Positions 1-8,659 of a stretch of DNA of 64,000 bases are shown piece by piece; position 1 is the first letter of the stretch; each line of letters begins with the position of its first letter. The DNA is from an uncultured candidate division WWE3 bacterium (GTDB lineage Bacteria > Patescibacteriota > WWE3 > UBA101185 > UBA10185). The stretch is taken from assembly GCA_938004185.1 (NCBI GenBank), contig CALKWN010000065.1, positions 372,001 to 436,000 of the forward strand, given 5' to 3'. Under the pieces are notes generated by a model. It saw nothing but the letters and a program-made list of their open reading frames with translations. It was not told the origin of the DNA and did not search any database. The translations under genes and the position numbers were made by a program.

Positions 1-1821
1 AAGTTGATCAACCGTCCTTACAAAAGGCATCATCACCCAAAAATTCTTTAGACCTTTTTTATTTCTAACAATTTTTATAGCTTCGATCTCCATTTCGAGA
101 ACATCGGGCTCTTTCAAATAGCGTGAAACTCCGCGGTAACCTATCATCGGGTTGGGCTCTTCCTGTTCGAATTCTTTTCCTCCTACAAGATTTGCGTATT
201 CATTTGATTTAAAGTCGTTGAATCTGTAGACTACCGGTCTGGGATAAAAAGCCTCGGCGAATTTTTCCATGCCTTCTGCTAATTGATTTATATACTCCTT
301 CTTCTTTTTGTCCTTTATGAATTTCATGGGGTGTTTGCCGATCTGAGCCATTATAAATTCGGCTCTAAGCAAACCAACACCATCAACATTTCTTTGCGAC
401 ATTTCGCCGGCCAATTCGGGTTCGGCAAGATTCATATAAATTTTTGTGGCTGTCTTTATATTTTTAACGTCAATGCTGGATTGTTTTACATCCTTTACCT
501 GCGATATATCTCCTTCAAATACTTTACCTTCCGCTCCATCGACAGTTATTAGCTCTCCCTTGGTTAGCATTTTTGTTGCGTGACTTGTACCCACAACCGC
601 AGGGATACCTAATTCGCGGCTTACAATTGCTGCGTGGCTTGTCCTTCCTCCGAGGTCTGTTACTATCGCACTTGCCCTTTTCATGGCAGGTACGTAGTCG
701 GGATTTGTCATTTCAGCTACAAGCACGTCGCCCTCTTTTACCAAATTTATTTCTTTCGGACTTTTTATTATCTGAACTTTTCCGACTCCGACACCCGGAG
801 AAGCAGCTAAACCTTCAAGTAATACTTTTGCTTTTTTGCTTGAGTCTATACCTAATTCAGTTTCTTTTTGTTGTAATGTTGTTACGGGTCTGGACTGAAC
901 GATGTACATTTTTCCATCTTCAACTCCGTATTCAATATCCTGAGGCCTTCCGTAGTGCTCTTCAATTTTCATACCTAGGTGGGCTAGCTCAACAATTTGT
1001 TTATTGGTTAATTTTTGAACCTGCTGATATTTTTTTGATATCGGAGTATTTCCGGCAAGTGTCAGTTGCCAGGTTTGTTTTGCAATGTATCTCGAAACTA
1101 TTTTTCCGGTTTTTTTATTTACTATGTACTGATCAGGAGTTACCTCTCCTGAAACCACGGGCTGACCTAAACCGAAGGCGGCTTCTATTGAAACCTCTTC
1201 TTTGTTATTCGTTAAAGGATTGACGGTAAACATTATTCCCGAGAAATCGGATTGAACCATGAGCTGAACGGGAACAGCAATTCCTACTTTTAAGTGTGAG
1301 TATTTATTTGTTTCGCGGTAAAAAATAGCTCTTGCTTCAAATAAGGACGCCCAGCATTCCTGAACCTTCTTAACTACCTCTTTCCACCCTTTTATATTAA
1401 GGTATGTTTCCTGTTGTCCGGCAAAGGATGCGTCGGGCAGGTCTTCCGCGGTTGCAGAACTCCTGACGGCAACGTACCTGTCGTTCTCACCGCACAAATG
1501 GTGGTAATACTCCTTTATTTTTTCTGCAAGATCAGTGGGAAGTTCTGCTGCCATTATGGCCGTCTTTATGCGCTTCGAAGCTTCCTGAAGTTTTTTAGAG
1601 TCATCAACGTCTAAACCTGATAACTCATGCATAATTTTTTCTTTGAGTGAGGTTGCATTTAGGAATTCGTAATAGGCACCGGCAGTTACTACAAATCCGT
1701 CGGGAACCGGGATTTTTGCATTGACCATCTCACCGAGGTTTGCGCCCTTTCCTCCGACCAGACCGATGTCTTTCTTACCAACTTCCTTAAACCATAGTAT
1801 TGGGGCAGTATTTTTATTCAT
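1..1821 (-). CDS. ppsA: Phosphoenolpyruvate synthase, N-terminal 607 residues (gene runs off the left edge)
   Basis: Converts pyruvate, ATP and water to phosphoenolpyruvate, AMP and phosphate in the cytoplasm. The frame is open from the ATG at 1821 to base 1. The N-terminal ATP-grasp domain includes VGGKGANLGEM near residue 20 and VRSSATAEDLPDASFAGQQ near residue 115. The phosphohistidine swivel motif GGRTSHAAIVSRELGIPAVVG follows, with the phosphoacceptor His at residue 396. The start of the PEP/pyruvate TIM barrel (GVGLLRAEF) comes next. The family is usually 750-800 residues, so about 150-190 residues lie outside the window. There is no clear Shine-Dalgarno; an extended -10 box sits 8 nt before the ATG. 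The phosphomannomutase gene lies 46 nt upstream on the same strand, which would link gluconeogenesis to sugar-phosphate supply (inference). Confidence 0.95.
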   Translation of the reverse strand, partial: MNKNTAPILWFKEVGKKDIGLVGGKGANLGEMVNAKIPVPDGFVVTAGAYYEFLNATSLKEKIMHELSGLDVDDSKKLQEASKRIKTAIMAAELPTDLAEKIKEYYHHLCGENDRYVAVRSSATAEDLPDASFAGQQETYLNIKGWKEVVKKVQECWASLFEARAIFYRETNKYSHLKVGIAVPVQLMVQSDFSGIMFTVNPLTNNKEEVSIEAAFGLGQPVVSGEVTPDQYIVNKKTGKIVSRYIAKQTWQLTLAGNTPISKKYQQVQKLTNKQIVELAHLGMKIEEHYGRPQDIEYGVEDGKMYIVQSRPVTTLQQKETELGIDSSKKAKVLLEGLAASPGVGVGKVQIIKSPKEINLVKEGDVLVAEMTNPDYVPAMKRASAIVTDLGGRTSHAAIVSRELGIPAVVGTSHATKMLTKGELITVDGAEGKVFEGDISQVKDVKQSSIDVKNIKTATKIYMNLAEPELAGEMSQRNVDGVGLLRAEFIMAQIGKHPMKFIKDKKKKEYINQLAEGMEKFAEAFYPRPVVYRFNDFKSNEYANLVGGKEFEQEEPNPMIGYRGVSRYLKEPDVLEMEIEAIKIVRNKKGLKNFWVMMPFVRTVDQL

Positions 1822-1829
1822 ATAGAAAT

Positions 1830-1838
1830 AATATAACA
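1830..1838 (-). promoter_or_regulatory. Extended -10 box in front of ppsA
   Basis: On the minus strand the sequence TGT-TATATT (1838 to 1830) forms an extended -10 element. It ends 8 nt before the ppsA ATG, so a transcript would start almost at the start codon and carry no Shine-Dalgarno. A partial -35 (GTTACA) sits 16 nt upstream. This is prediction from sequence only. Confidence 0.4.
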
Positions 1839-1867
1839 AAATGGCGGGTTTTGTAACCCAAATGGGG

Positions 1868-3241
1868 CTAAAATTCGAGAGAGTGCGGTTTTAATAACAA
1901 CCTTACTTCGTTTTTTACCTTTTCAAGTTCTTCTTCCGAAGCGGCTTCTACACGAATCCCTAAAAACGGAGATGTGTTTTTTGCTCTTATCAAAAACCAT
2001 GCTGTATCCGATATGCTTGCCCTTACACCGTCAACGAAATTTTTCCTTGAGAATTTTTCGGAATTTTTTACTTCTTCTATTATCTTGAAAACAACGGTGA
2101 ACTTTTCTGTGTCAGGACAAGGTACTTTTATTTCGGGTGAGCTCGTGCGTTCTGGAAATTCCTGCATTAACCCGCCAATCCCAGATTTTTCTTTATCCAT
2201 GATTTCCAAGACTCTGCAAATAGCGTATATTCCATCGTCGTATCCGAAATACCTATCGCCGAAATAAGTATGGCCTGAAAATTCAACTCCGAAGGTTGCT
2301 TCTTTTGATGTTATCTTTTGTATAAAAAAAGATCTTCCGGTTCTTACAATTTCCGGGTCTCCGCCGTAATTCTTTATTATATCTTCGGCTAAAGAAGTGC
2401 ATTTAACATCGTAAGCGATCTTGGAGCCGGGAAAATCTTTAAGAATATATTTGGAAAATAGCAATAGAGCTCTGTCTGTTTCGTATGATTTGCCCTTTTC
2501 GTCGACCATTAAAAAACGATCTCCATCCCCGTCTAATCCGAAACCCGCATCTGCTCCCGAAGCTAAAACCGCAGATGTTGTCTGTTCAACAAAATGCGGC
2601 TCTTCCGGATCCGGAGTACCATTAGGAAAAGTACCGTCTAATTCAAGGTTTACAGGCACTATCTCTAAACCGAGCTCCGTAAATACTTTTCGGGCTAAAT
2701 CGCCGGTTGAGCCGTTGCCCGTGTTTAAAACAATCTTGAATTTTTTGCTAAAAGAAAAACTGTCCTTTACAAATTTTATATATTCGTCTGTAAAATCTTT
2801 TTCTTCATAAGATCCTGTGCCTGTTTCATAATTTTCGGATTCAATTATGTTTGCTATTTCCTGAACTCCCTCGCCGTAAATAGGGGCAGCTTTTGCATAT
2901 TCAATTTTTACGCCGTTGTATTCCTTTGTGTTGTGGCTTGCGGTAATGTATACCCCGCCGTCAAAATCTTTAGTGGTGGTATAAAAATGGATTAGGGGAT
3001 ACGGCAGTGTGCCCACGAAGGTCACGTCGCACCCGGTGCTTTGCAGACCTTCGGATAATTTTTGAGTGAGCTCGGGAGAACTGGCTCTGTTATCCATTCC
3101 CAAAACAATTTTTGATAAATTTTTCTTTCGATATATTGTACCTACGGCCTTTCCAATATGGTAAAAAAGCTCGCCGTCAATATCTTGTCCGTATATGCCG
3201 CGGATGTCATATTCTCTAAAAATCATTCTATTAATTTTCAT
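1868..3241 (-). CDS. manB: Phosphomannomutase/phosphoglucomutase (alpha-D-phosphohexomutase family)
   Basis: Interconverts hexose 6-phosphate and hexose 1-phosphate, the first committed step towards GDP-mannose or UDP/dTDP-glucose sugars. All four family landmarks are visible in 457 residues. They are the phosphoserine loop TASHNTKEYNG (Ser102), the metal-binding DGDGD at 237-241, the sugar-recognition stretch EFSGHTYF (normally GEMSGH), and a C-terminal phosphate loop RAKNTSPFLGIRVEA. It ends 46 nt before ppsA and begins 2 nt before the end of the histidine kinase gene upstream, so it is probably in the same operon. In this window it is the likely source of mannose 1-phosphate for the GDP-sugar route at 37.1-40.2 kb. 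Substrate preference between mannose and glucose cannot be read from the sequence. Confidence 0.92.
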   Translation of the reverse strand: MKINRMIFREYDIRGIYGQDIDGELFYHIGKAVGTIYRKKNLSKIVLGMDNRASSPELTQKLSEGLQSTGCDVTFVGTLPYPLIHFYTTTKDFDGGVYITASHNTKEYNGVKIEYAKAAPIYGEGVQEIANIIESENYETGTGSYEEKDFTDEYIKFVKDSFSFSKKFKIVLNTGNGSTGDLARKVFTELGLEIVPVNLELDGTFPNGTPDPEEPHFVEQTTSAVLASGADAGFGLDGDGDRFLMVDEKGKSYETDRALLLFSKYILKDFPGSKIAYDVKCTSLAEDIIKNYGGDPEIVRTGRSFFIQKITSKEATFGVEFSGHTYFGDRYFGYDDGIYAICRVLEIMDKEKSGIGGLMQEFPERTSSPEIKVPCPDTEKFTVVFKIIEEVKNSEKFSRKNFVDGVRASISDTAWFLIRAKNTSPFLGIRVEAASEEELEKVKNEVRLLLKPHSLEF

Positions 3242-3243
3242 TT

Positions 3244-4077
3244 TTATAGGGGCAGTGTGAAGATAAACTTAGTTCCCTGAGGCTTGTTGTCTTCCAACCA
3301 AATAGAACCCTTGTGTGATTCTACTATAGCTTTGACAATAACCAAACCCAACCCGGTGCCTCTTTCTCTTACTTTTGTATGATTTGACGCTTGACTAAAC
3401 GGCTTGAAAAGACGTTCTTTGTCTTCATCGGCTATTCCGATACCGGTATCGGCAACTGTTATGCTAGCGTGATGATCATACCTACCGGTAGATATTGTAA
3501 CTTTACCTCCCTCTTGGGTAAATTTCATTGCATTAGTAAGAAGATTATTTAAAACCTGTTTTAAACGCAGGGGGTCGAAACTGAAATTTCCAAAGTCTTC
3601 GTTAAGATTTAGTTCCAACTCAATTTTTTTGATTTTCGCGATCGGCTGGAAAGAAGCAACTTCCTCTTTTAAAACATCGTTTATATTTGCATAAACAACA
3701 TTTATTTCAAATTTTCCGCTTCCGATTTTTGAGAAATCTAGTATGTCAGCAACGGTTTTTAACATCGTGTCTGAGTTTTCACGGATTTGAACTAAAAGTT
3801 CGTGTATTTGATCGGCGTCCATGGAGGCCGCTTCTTTTAAAATAAGGTCAGAGGCTCCTCTGACAACAGACAGTGGGGCTCTCAATTCGTGGATAAAAAT
3901 GGGGACATAGTCGGCATTTCCGTCAAAATAAGATTTTTGCTCACCCCGACCGTCTTTTATATCGCCAATTTTACGGTGGAGCTTATTTAACTCTTCGTAT
4001 TTGTGAAAAAGTACAGCAACAACTAAAACCAAGATTACTGATTCAGCTATAACGAGCCATATTATATAAGGTTCCAT
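3244..4077 (-). CDS. Membrane-anchored sensor histidine kinase without a sensory domain
   Basis: A 277-residue kinase with one N-terminal membrane segment (about residues 4-25) and no recognisable extracellular or PAS domain. The H-box FIHELRAPLSVVRG places the phospho-His at 63. The ATPase domain has an N-box around Asn182, the G1 motif DTGIGIAD at 210-217, the F-box FKPFSQ at 224-229 and the G2 motif GTGLGL at 240-245, so it should be catalytically competent. About 35 linker residues connect the membrane segment to the H-box. It follows the receiver gene by 7 nt and precedes the mutase gene by 2 nt, so kinase and receiver are almost certainly partners. The signal sensed is unknown; membrane state or a partner protein is possible. 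Confidence 0.92.
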   Translation of the reverse strand: MEPYIIWLVIAESVILVLVVAVLFHKYEELNKLHRKIGDIKDGRGEQKSYFDGNADYVPIFIHELRAPLSVVRGASDLILKEAASMDADQIHELLVQIRENSDTMLKTVADILDFSKIGSGKFEINVVYANINDVLKEEVASFQPIAKIKKIELELNLNEDFGNFSFDPLRLKQVLNNLLTNAMKFTQEGGKVTISTGRYDHHASITVADTGIGIADEDKERLFKPFSQASNHTKVRERGTGLGLVIVKAIVESHKGSIWLEDNKPQGTKFIFTLPL

Positions 4078-4084
4078 AGGGCGG

Positions 4085-4486
4085 CTAACCCGTTACTTTT
4101 ATGCCGGTATCGGGCGTTTCCCCCAATAGTATGGCAATTTTCTCGGGCAGTTCTGAAGGTACTACATTATATTTCATGTAGTAGTCTTCGGCTCCGTATT
4201 CGACAGCTTTGTTGACATTCTCGTCGTTTCCGAAGTTTGTTAGCATAACAACCTTTATTTCCTTCGTATCAAGGTTTTCCTTCATTTCTTTGAGAATATC
4301 AAGACCGCTCATACCCGGTAAAATAATGTCCATAAGGACTAAATCGGGCTTTTCGCGCATGATGGCGTCCATTGCTCTGGAGCCGTCGGCTACGTGGGCT
4401 ACTTCGTAACCCCTCATCTTAAGGGGCACAGAAAATATGTTAAAAAAACTTTCGTCGTCCTCTACGAACATGACTTTCTTTGGCAT
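4085..4486 (-). CDS. Single-domain response regulator (CheY-like receiver)
   Basis: A 133-residue protein that is a receiver domain and nothing more. The acidic pocket is VEDDE near residue 10, the phosphoacceptor is Asp53 in LVLMDIILPGMSG, the conserved Thr is in VVMLTN near residue 82, and the usual Lys position is probably in YYMKYN. No DNA-binding or enzymatic output domain follows, so it must act by protein-protein contact or as a phosphate shuttle. The histidine kinase gene begins 7 nt after its stop, making the pair a minimal two-component system. The small acidic gene at 4563-4832 lies 76 nt upstream. Function is assigned from the family; the target is unknown. Confidence 0.92.
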   Translation of the reverse strand: MPKKVMFVEDDESFFNIFSVPLKMRGYEVAHVADGSRAMDAIMREKPDLVLMDIILPGMSGLDILKEMKENLDTKEIKVVMLTNFGNDENVNKAVEYGAEDYYMKYNVVPSELPEKIAILLGETPDTGIKVTG

Positions 4487-4562
4487 AAGTTAATAGTATA
4501 GGAAGAGTGGGTAGCAATTCAAGTCTTTTTTGCTACCGATTCTTCAACATTTAATATAGGCG

Positions 4563-4832
4563 CTAAAGATAACGGTTAATTTTCTCCAAATCCTTCGATC
4601 TTTCCGGTCTTTCTTGCCCTCTACTCATAATGTGGTAAGCCGCTAAAAGTGCTGCTTCTACACGATCTTTATCCACCTCATCGCCTTTAAAAGGCTCAAA
4701 ATTACTTAAGAAATTATTTGCTACTTCGGTTAGGCTGGGTTCTTCAGCAACTGCACTTTTTAAATTTTGCGCGAAATATTCAAACGATTGATCTATACTT
4801 TCGTCGTTTGATAAGATCTCATTATCTTCCAT
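4563..4832 (-). CDS. Small acidic protein of unknown function
   Basis: An 89-residue, mostly charged and helical protein that I do not recognise. It has no membrane segment, no cysteine pairs and no signal peptide. It begins with an acidic stretch (MEDNEILSNDESID) and ends with a basic, arginine-rich helix (RGQERPERSKDLEKINRYL). A good Shine-Dalgarno (AGGGAGGA, about 10 nt before the ATG at 4832) supports translation and the start. It is the first gene of the minus-strand run that continues into the response regulator and kinase, so it might be a partner of that pair. The evidence for that is position only. Confidence 0.7.
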   Translation of the reverse strand: MEDNEILSNDESIDQSFEYFAQNLKSAVAEEPSLTEVANNFLSNFEPFKGDEVDKDRVEAALLAAYHIMSRGQERPERSKDLEKINRYL

Positions 4833-4933
4833 CTTCTTTATCCTCCCTAAATATATACTCGATTAGATACAGTTTACTACGATAAATAAGTATAAAGCAA
4901 CAACGCAGGTATTTACTATCAAACTTAACTATA

Positions 4934-4961
4934 GTGACAGCTCCCAACAAGCTGATATATT
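4934..4961 (+). promoter_or_regulatory. Promoter of the LCP gene (GTGACA, 16 nt, TGA-TATATT)
   Basis: GTGACA at 4934-4939 matches the -35 consensus in five of six positions. A 16-nt spacer leads to an extended -10 (TGA then TATATT at 4956-4961). The expected transcription start is near 4968, only about 7 nt before the ATG at 4975, so the message would be nearly leaderless. No Shine-Dalgarno is visible, which agrees with that. Confidence 0.5.
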
Positions 4962-4974
4962 TAAATAGTTTTCT

Positions 4975-6033
4975 ATGAAAATGATAAAAGACACCTTAAT
5001 TGTAGTATTCGCATTAGCATTTGTTCTTGCTGCAGGTTCCTTTTATATAAAATACGGGGATAAACTTAAAAATAATGATTCTACCGCACTTCTTCCGAAC
5101 CCTGTAAAAGCTAACACCTCCGATGATAAGCCTTTTTCTTATCCCAGCATTTTCCAAAAAGATCCGCTTATAAATATTCTGTTAATAGGTACTGACACAA
5201 GTCTTGAAAGAAGAAGCAACGGCGTTTATGGTTTTAACACCGACGCTACCATATTGGTAAGTATCGATACCCAAACAAAACAGGTTCTTCTCACATCCGT
5301 ACCTAGAGATCTTTGGGTAAACGGTAATAAGATAAACGCCCTATACATTTTATCCGGGTGGGACGGTCTAAAAAATGCTTACGAAACAATTACCGGGCTT
5401 GAAATAGGCGGGTATATAATGGCCGATTTTGATAGCTTCCGCTGGCTTGTTACTCAAATAGGCGGCGTAAATGTAGAAATAAAAAACAGTTTCACGGATT
5501 ACTCTTTTCCGAACTACCAGGATACAGACATAGAGCAGGTTTCATTCACTGAGGGCTCGGAATTGATGACAGCGGACCGCGCTCTTACCTACGCCAGGTC
5601 AAGAAAAGGCACAAACGGAGAAGGAAGTGATTTGATGAGGGCAAAAAGGCAACATCTCATACTACAGGGAATTGTAAATTCTTTTGATAATCCCTTAAAT
5701 ACTATGGCTAAAATGGACATAAAAGAAGTATTTGAAATATTAACGAAACACATGAGTACCAGTCTTACGGTAGATGATGCAATATATCTTTGGGATTTTT
5801 ACGCTTACAGAAATGAGTACAATGTAAGATCTTTTGTTCTTGATGATAAATATCTTTATCACCCGGGTGTATATCCAGAAAGTACTTATACGGCGTGGGT
5901 TTTTCTTCCTAGAAATCCCACATACCAAGACATTCACGATGCGATAAAACTTCAACTTGAGGGAAAAGATATTACCGAGCCTGATATTTCAAATCCTTCG
6001 ACTGAACAGGGAACGGAAACTATTACGGAATAG
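4975..6033 (+). CDS. LytR-CpsA-Psr (LCP) family glycopolymer phosphotransferase
   Basis: LCP enzymes move lipid-pyrophosphate-linked glycans onto peptidoglycan or other acceptors outside the membrane. This 352-residue protein has one N-terminal membrane anchor (residues 7-25), a short linker and an LCP domain from about residue 65. Visible catalytic-site residues are Asp74 in IGTD, Asp90 in FNTDA, the VPRD motif with Arg111-Asp112, and arginines at 208/210 and 222/225 in YARSRK and MRAKRQ. The last 60 residues are a low-complexity acidic tail. A second ATG two codons downstream is an equally possible start. Given the surroundings, it is a plausible attachment enzyme for the surface glycan made here (inference). 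Its 3' end overlaps the converging yraN-like gene by 11 bp. Confidence 0.93.
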   Translation: MKMIKDTLIVVFALAFVLAAGSFYIKYGDKLKNNDSTALLPNPVKANTSDDKPFSYPSIFQKDPLINILLIGTDTSLERRSNGVYGFNTDATILVSIDTQTKQVLLTSVPRDLWVNGNKINALYILSGWDGLKNAYETITGLEIGGYIMADFDSFRWLVTQIGGVNVEIKNSFTDYSFPNYQDTDIEQVSFTEGSELMTADRALTYARSRKGTNGEGSDLMRAKRQHLILQGIVNSFDNPLNTMAKMDIKEVFEILTKHMSTSLTVDDAIYLWDFYAYRNEYNVRSFVLDDKYLYHPGVYPESTYTAWVFLPRNPTYQDIHDAIKLQLEGKDITEPDISNPSTEQGTETITE

Positions 6034-6382
6034 AAATATTTTTGTAGTGTTTTAATAAATAGGCTGAACCGTCCTTTACAATTCCTACAAAATCAAAGCG
6101 CCAATCGGCTCCCAACAAACGATGTCTTAACAAAAAATAATTAGAGGTGTGATACCACTTAAGCCTTTTTCTTCTCGTCAGCATAACCGAAGGATCTTCC
6201 TGCAAATTTTTTGACAATGTTTTAACCTCGACAAAAATTAGTTTTTCTTTGTAGGCAATTATGTCCAGCTCTCCGGCGTAACAATACCAATTTCTTTTAA
6301 TAATTTTGTACCCCTTTGATTTCAGGTATTTTTCGGCAATAATTTCGCCTTTTCGTCCTGTCTGAATATTTGGTAAGGACAC
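6023..6382 (-). CDS. yraN: YraN/UPF0102 family nuclease-fold protein
   Basis: A 119-residue protein of the YraN family, which has a restriction-endonuclease-like fold and is thought to act on branched DNA or in recombination. The family signature is clear: QTGRKGEIIAEKYLKSKGY at the N-terminus, RNWYCYAGELDIIA with Glu38 and Asp40, and FVEVK with Glu52 and Lys54. Together these form the PD-(D/E)xK-type site. The start is a GTG at 6382 because no in-frame ATG precedes the conserved region. It lies 52 nt upstream of the ftsI-type gene on the same strand, and its end overlaps the LCP gene tail by 11 bp in the opposite direction. Its cellular role is poorly known for the whole family. Confidence 0.88.
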   Translation of the reverse strand: MSLPNIQTGRKGEIIAEKYLKSKGYKIIKRNWYCYAGELDIIAYKEKLIFVEVKTLSKNLQEDPSVMLTRRKRLKWYHTSNYFLLRHRLLGADWRFDFVGIVKDGSAYLLKHYKNISIP

Positions 6383-6434
6383 CCATCTAAATTACACTCA
6401 CAAAATAAAATCGTGAATATCCGAAATTCTAATG

Positions 6435-8306
6435 TTATTGGGAAACAGATGCGGGAATTTTATCGGGCGCGATTCCGTAATATTTTACCAATTCATTTAG
6501 AATATCCATCCATAATGGAACGGATGTAAGAGCGGCGTAAACCGAAGATTTAGGCTCCTCGAGTTTTACTATCATGGAAATGCGTTTGTTACCTGAAAGA
6601 AAACCCACAAAGGTGGCGTTTGTTTTATCATCGGCATATCCACCGGCCTCAGGAACCTGAGCGGTACCAGTTTTCCCGGCGATTTTGTAATCTTTTATTA
6701 CGTAATACTTTGCCTCACCACTTTCTGCGGCGCTTTCAAGCATTTTAACCATTTCCTTAGAGGTCTCTTCGCTTATTACCCTTCTTATAGGTTTGGGATT
6801 TATTTGAAGTAATTTTGTACCATCGTTTATACCGGAAATAATGTTGGGTTGATACAAAGTCCCCCCGTTTGCGATAACATTGAAAGCATTGAGAACCTGC
6901 AGAGGAGTGGCTGAAATACCCTGACCAAATGAAATATTTGCCAAACCTACATCCGACCAGGTTGAAGCTTCATGCAGAGTACCGGTATCTTCTCCCTGTA
7001 GCTCTATTCCCGTTATTGTACCGAAACCGAAATTGCTCAAATAAGATCTCAGTTTTTCTGCACCCACCTTATGACCCACCCACGAAGCTCCAATATTGTT
7101 AGACAGTTCGAGCAATCTGGTGATTGTGAGAGTGCCGTGGTGCTTTCCGTCCCAGTTGTCAATTTTGTACCCAGAATAATAAACCGGACCGTTATCTTCG
7201 TATGTGGTGTTAGCTGAGACCAAACCTAAATCCACAGCCGCTGATACCGTCATAGGTTTCATTACGGAACCAGGCTCATAAGTTTGCTGAATAGCTAAAT
7301 TTTTTCTTTCAACTTTTTTTCTATGGCCGTCAAAACCTTCCGTCTCACTTTCTCTATCAGGCGAAAAATCGGTAGGATGATAAGTAGGGTAGTTGGCCAT
7401 GGCTATTACACCACCTGTGTAAGGGTCCATAACGATTACCGTACCCGAAACAGCATCATACTTCTCAACACCGTCTTTCAACATTTTTTCGACAATGTAT
7501 TGAACAGACCTATCAATTGTAAGAACCACGTCCCTACCCTGCATGGGCTCTGATTCTCTGTAGCTACCTGCAAGTATAGGATTTCCCATGGCATCAATCT
7601 CCTCCACTATTCTTCCGGGCTTACCTTGTAAGTCCTCGTTGAAATGTCCTTCAATTCCGTTGTAACCCACTTTTTCGCCTTTTTCGTTGCTTGCAATAAA
7701 ACCGATAACATGACTCGCTAAAGTGTCTTCAGGATAATAACGGCTTGGTTCTTTTTCAAAACCTATGCCCTCTATAGCCATGGCATCGATGTCTAACATC
7801 TGATCGTGATTAAGATTGCGCCATAAAGGAACCCAGTACAAATCAAGAGATAGAGAGTCAAAAATTCTTTTGTAAAAATATTCGAAGTCGTATTTCGGAA
7901 ACGGATCTTTAGACCCCTCGTCAGTTTTTTCGGTATTTAAATTTTTATCAGATAAGGCCTGTAGCTCCGCAGCCTTGATCTGTTCTTGAATGGAAAGATA
8001 TTCTGCCAGGGTATGCGATACATCAGCTTTACTCTTAACTACCTTCGGCTCTCCGTACATCAAATAATTATCTACTGTCCCTGCTAAAAGAGACCCGTCC
8101 GTAGAATAAATATTTCCTCTCACGGCAGGTATATTTTTAACACGCTGATACTGATCCCGACCCATTTTGTAATATTTTTCGTGTCCTATAACTTGTATCT
8201 GAAACAAACGGAAAATTACGGCGGCGAAACCAAGAAAAAAACCTGCCAAAAGAAAATTTAGACGCATTTCAAGAAATGTTCCTTTTTTCGATCTAGGATT
8301 TTTCAT
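6435..8306 (-). CDS. ftsI: Penicillin-binding protein, FtsI/PBP2 type transpeptidase
   Basis: A 623-residue class B penicillin-binding protein that cross-links peptidoglycan at the septum. It has a short cytoplasmic N-terminus, one membrane anchor (about residues 14-37), and a dimerisation/pedestal domain starting with the RGNIYSTDG motif at 63-71. The transpeptidase domain follows, with SxxK at Ser347-Lys350, SNN at 402-404 and KTG at 545-547. The full active site is therefore present. No PASTA domains are visible at the C-terminus. It is the last gene of an mraZ-rsmH-ftsL-ftsI block, the usual head of the division and cell-wall cluster. Here the block breaks off, because no murE, mraY or ftsW follows. 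Confidence 0.95.
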   Translation of the reverse strand: MKNPRSKKGTFLEMRLNFLLAGFFLGFAAVIFRLFQIQVIGHEKYYKMGRDQYQRVKNIPAVRGNIYSTDGSLLAGTVDNYLMYGEPKVVKSKADVSHTLAEYLSIQEQIKAAELQALSDKNLNTEKTDEGSKDPFPKYDFEYFYKRIFDSLSLDLYWVPLWRNLNHDQMLDIDAMAIEGIGFEKEPSRYYPEDTLASHVIGFIASNEKGEKVGYNGIEGHFNEDLQGKPGRIVEEIDAMGNPILAGSYRESEPMQGRDVVLTIDRSVQYIVEKMLKDGVEKYDAVSGTVIVMDPYTGGVIAMANYPTYHPTDFSPDRESETEGFDGHRKKVERKNLAIQQTYEPGSVMKPMTVSAAVDLGLVSANTTYEDNGPVYYSGYKIDNWDGKHHGTLTITRLLELSNNIGASWVGHKVGAEKLRSYLSNFGFGTITGIELQGEDTGTLHEASTWSDVGLANISFGQGISATPLQVLNAFNVIANGGTLYQPNIISGINDGTKLLQINPKPIRRVISEETSKEMVKMLESAAESGEAKYYVIKDYKIAGKTGTAQVPEAGGYADDKTNATFVGFLSGNKRISMIVKLEEPKSSVYAALTSVPLWMDILNELVKYYGIAPDKIPASVSQ

Positions 8307-8317
8307 TTAAGATTATT

Positions 8318-8659
8318 TTACCTTGTTAAAGACGCGACAACACCCGTAGAAGATGCGTCCAGAGTCATGAGTCTTTCTTCCATAGCAATAAAACCGAGCT
8401 TCGAAGCCTCAGCTTCTACATAGCTCATATTTGAAAGGGCTGCCTCTTCGTATTTTAATGACGCGATCTCTTCTTCTAAAGCTATTTGGGATTCGTAAGT
8501 ACCTCTAAGGTCACCGTTTTTAACTGCCAAATCATTGTAAAAATATATTCTTACAACAGTACTGGCAACAAAAAGACAGAAACATGTTAAGAATAAAATG
8601 TTGCATGTTTTGTGTATGTGTTCTTGTTTTCTAACCTTAAAGGACTTTATTTTGCACAT
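8318..8659 (-). CDS. ftsL: FtsL-like division protein
   Basis: A 113-residue bitopic membrane protein. It has a basic N-terminal tail, one hydrophobic span (about residues 19-42), a heptad-like stretch rich in Glu, Leu and Ala (about 45-78), and the sequence EAEASKLGF, which resembles the LGM region that ends FtsL coiled coils. Sequence identity across this family is always weak, so the call rests mainly on topology and on position between rsmH and ftsI. Its start overlaps the end of rsmH by 13 bp, and it ends 11 nt before ftsI, which suggests translational coupling. A DivIC-type septum initiator is the alternative. Confidence 0.75.
   Translation of the reverse strand: MCKIKSFKVRKQEHIHKTCNILFLTCFCLFVASTVVRIYFYNDLAVKNGDLRGTYESQIALEEEIASLKYEEAALSNMSYVEAEASKLGFIAMEERLMTLDASSTGVVASLTR

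Noticed and set aside
573..1223. Open frame of 216 codons on the plus strand
   Set aside because: It is antisense to the ppsA coding region, whose motifs and frame are continuous; it is leucine- and arginine-rich with no recognisable domain.
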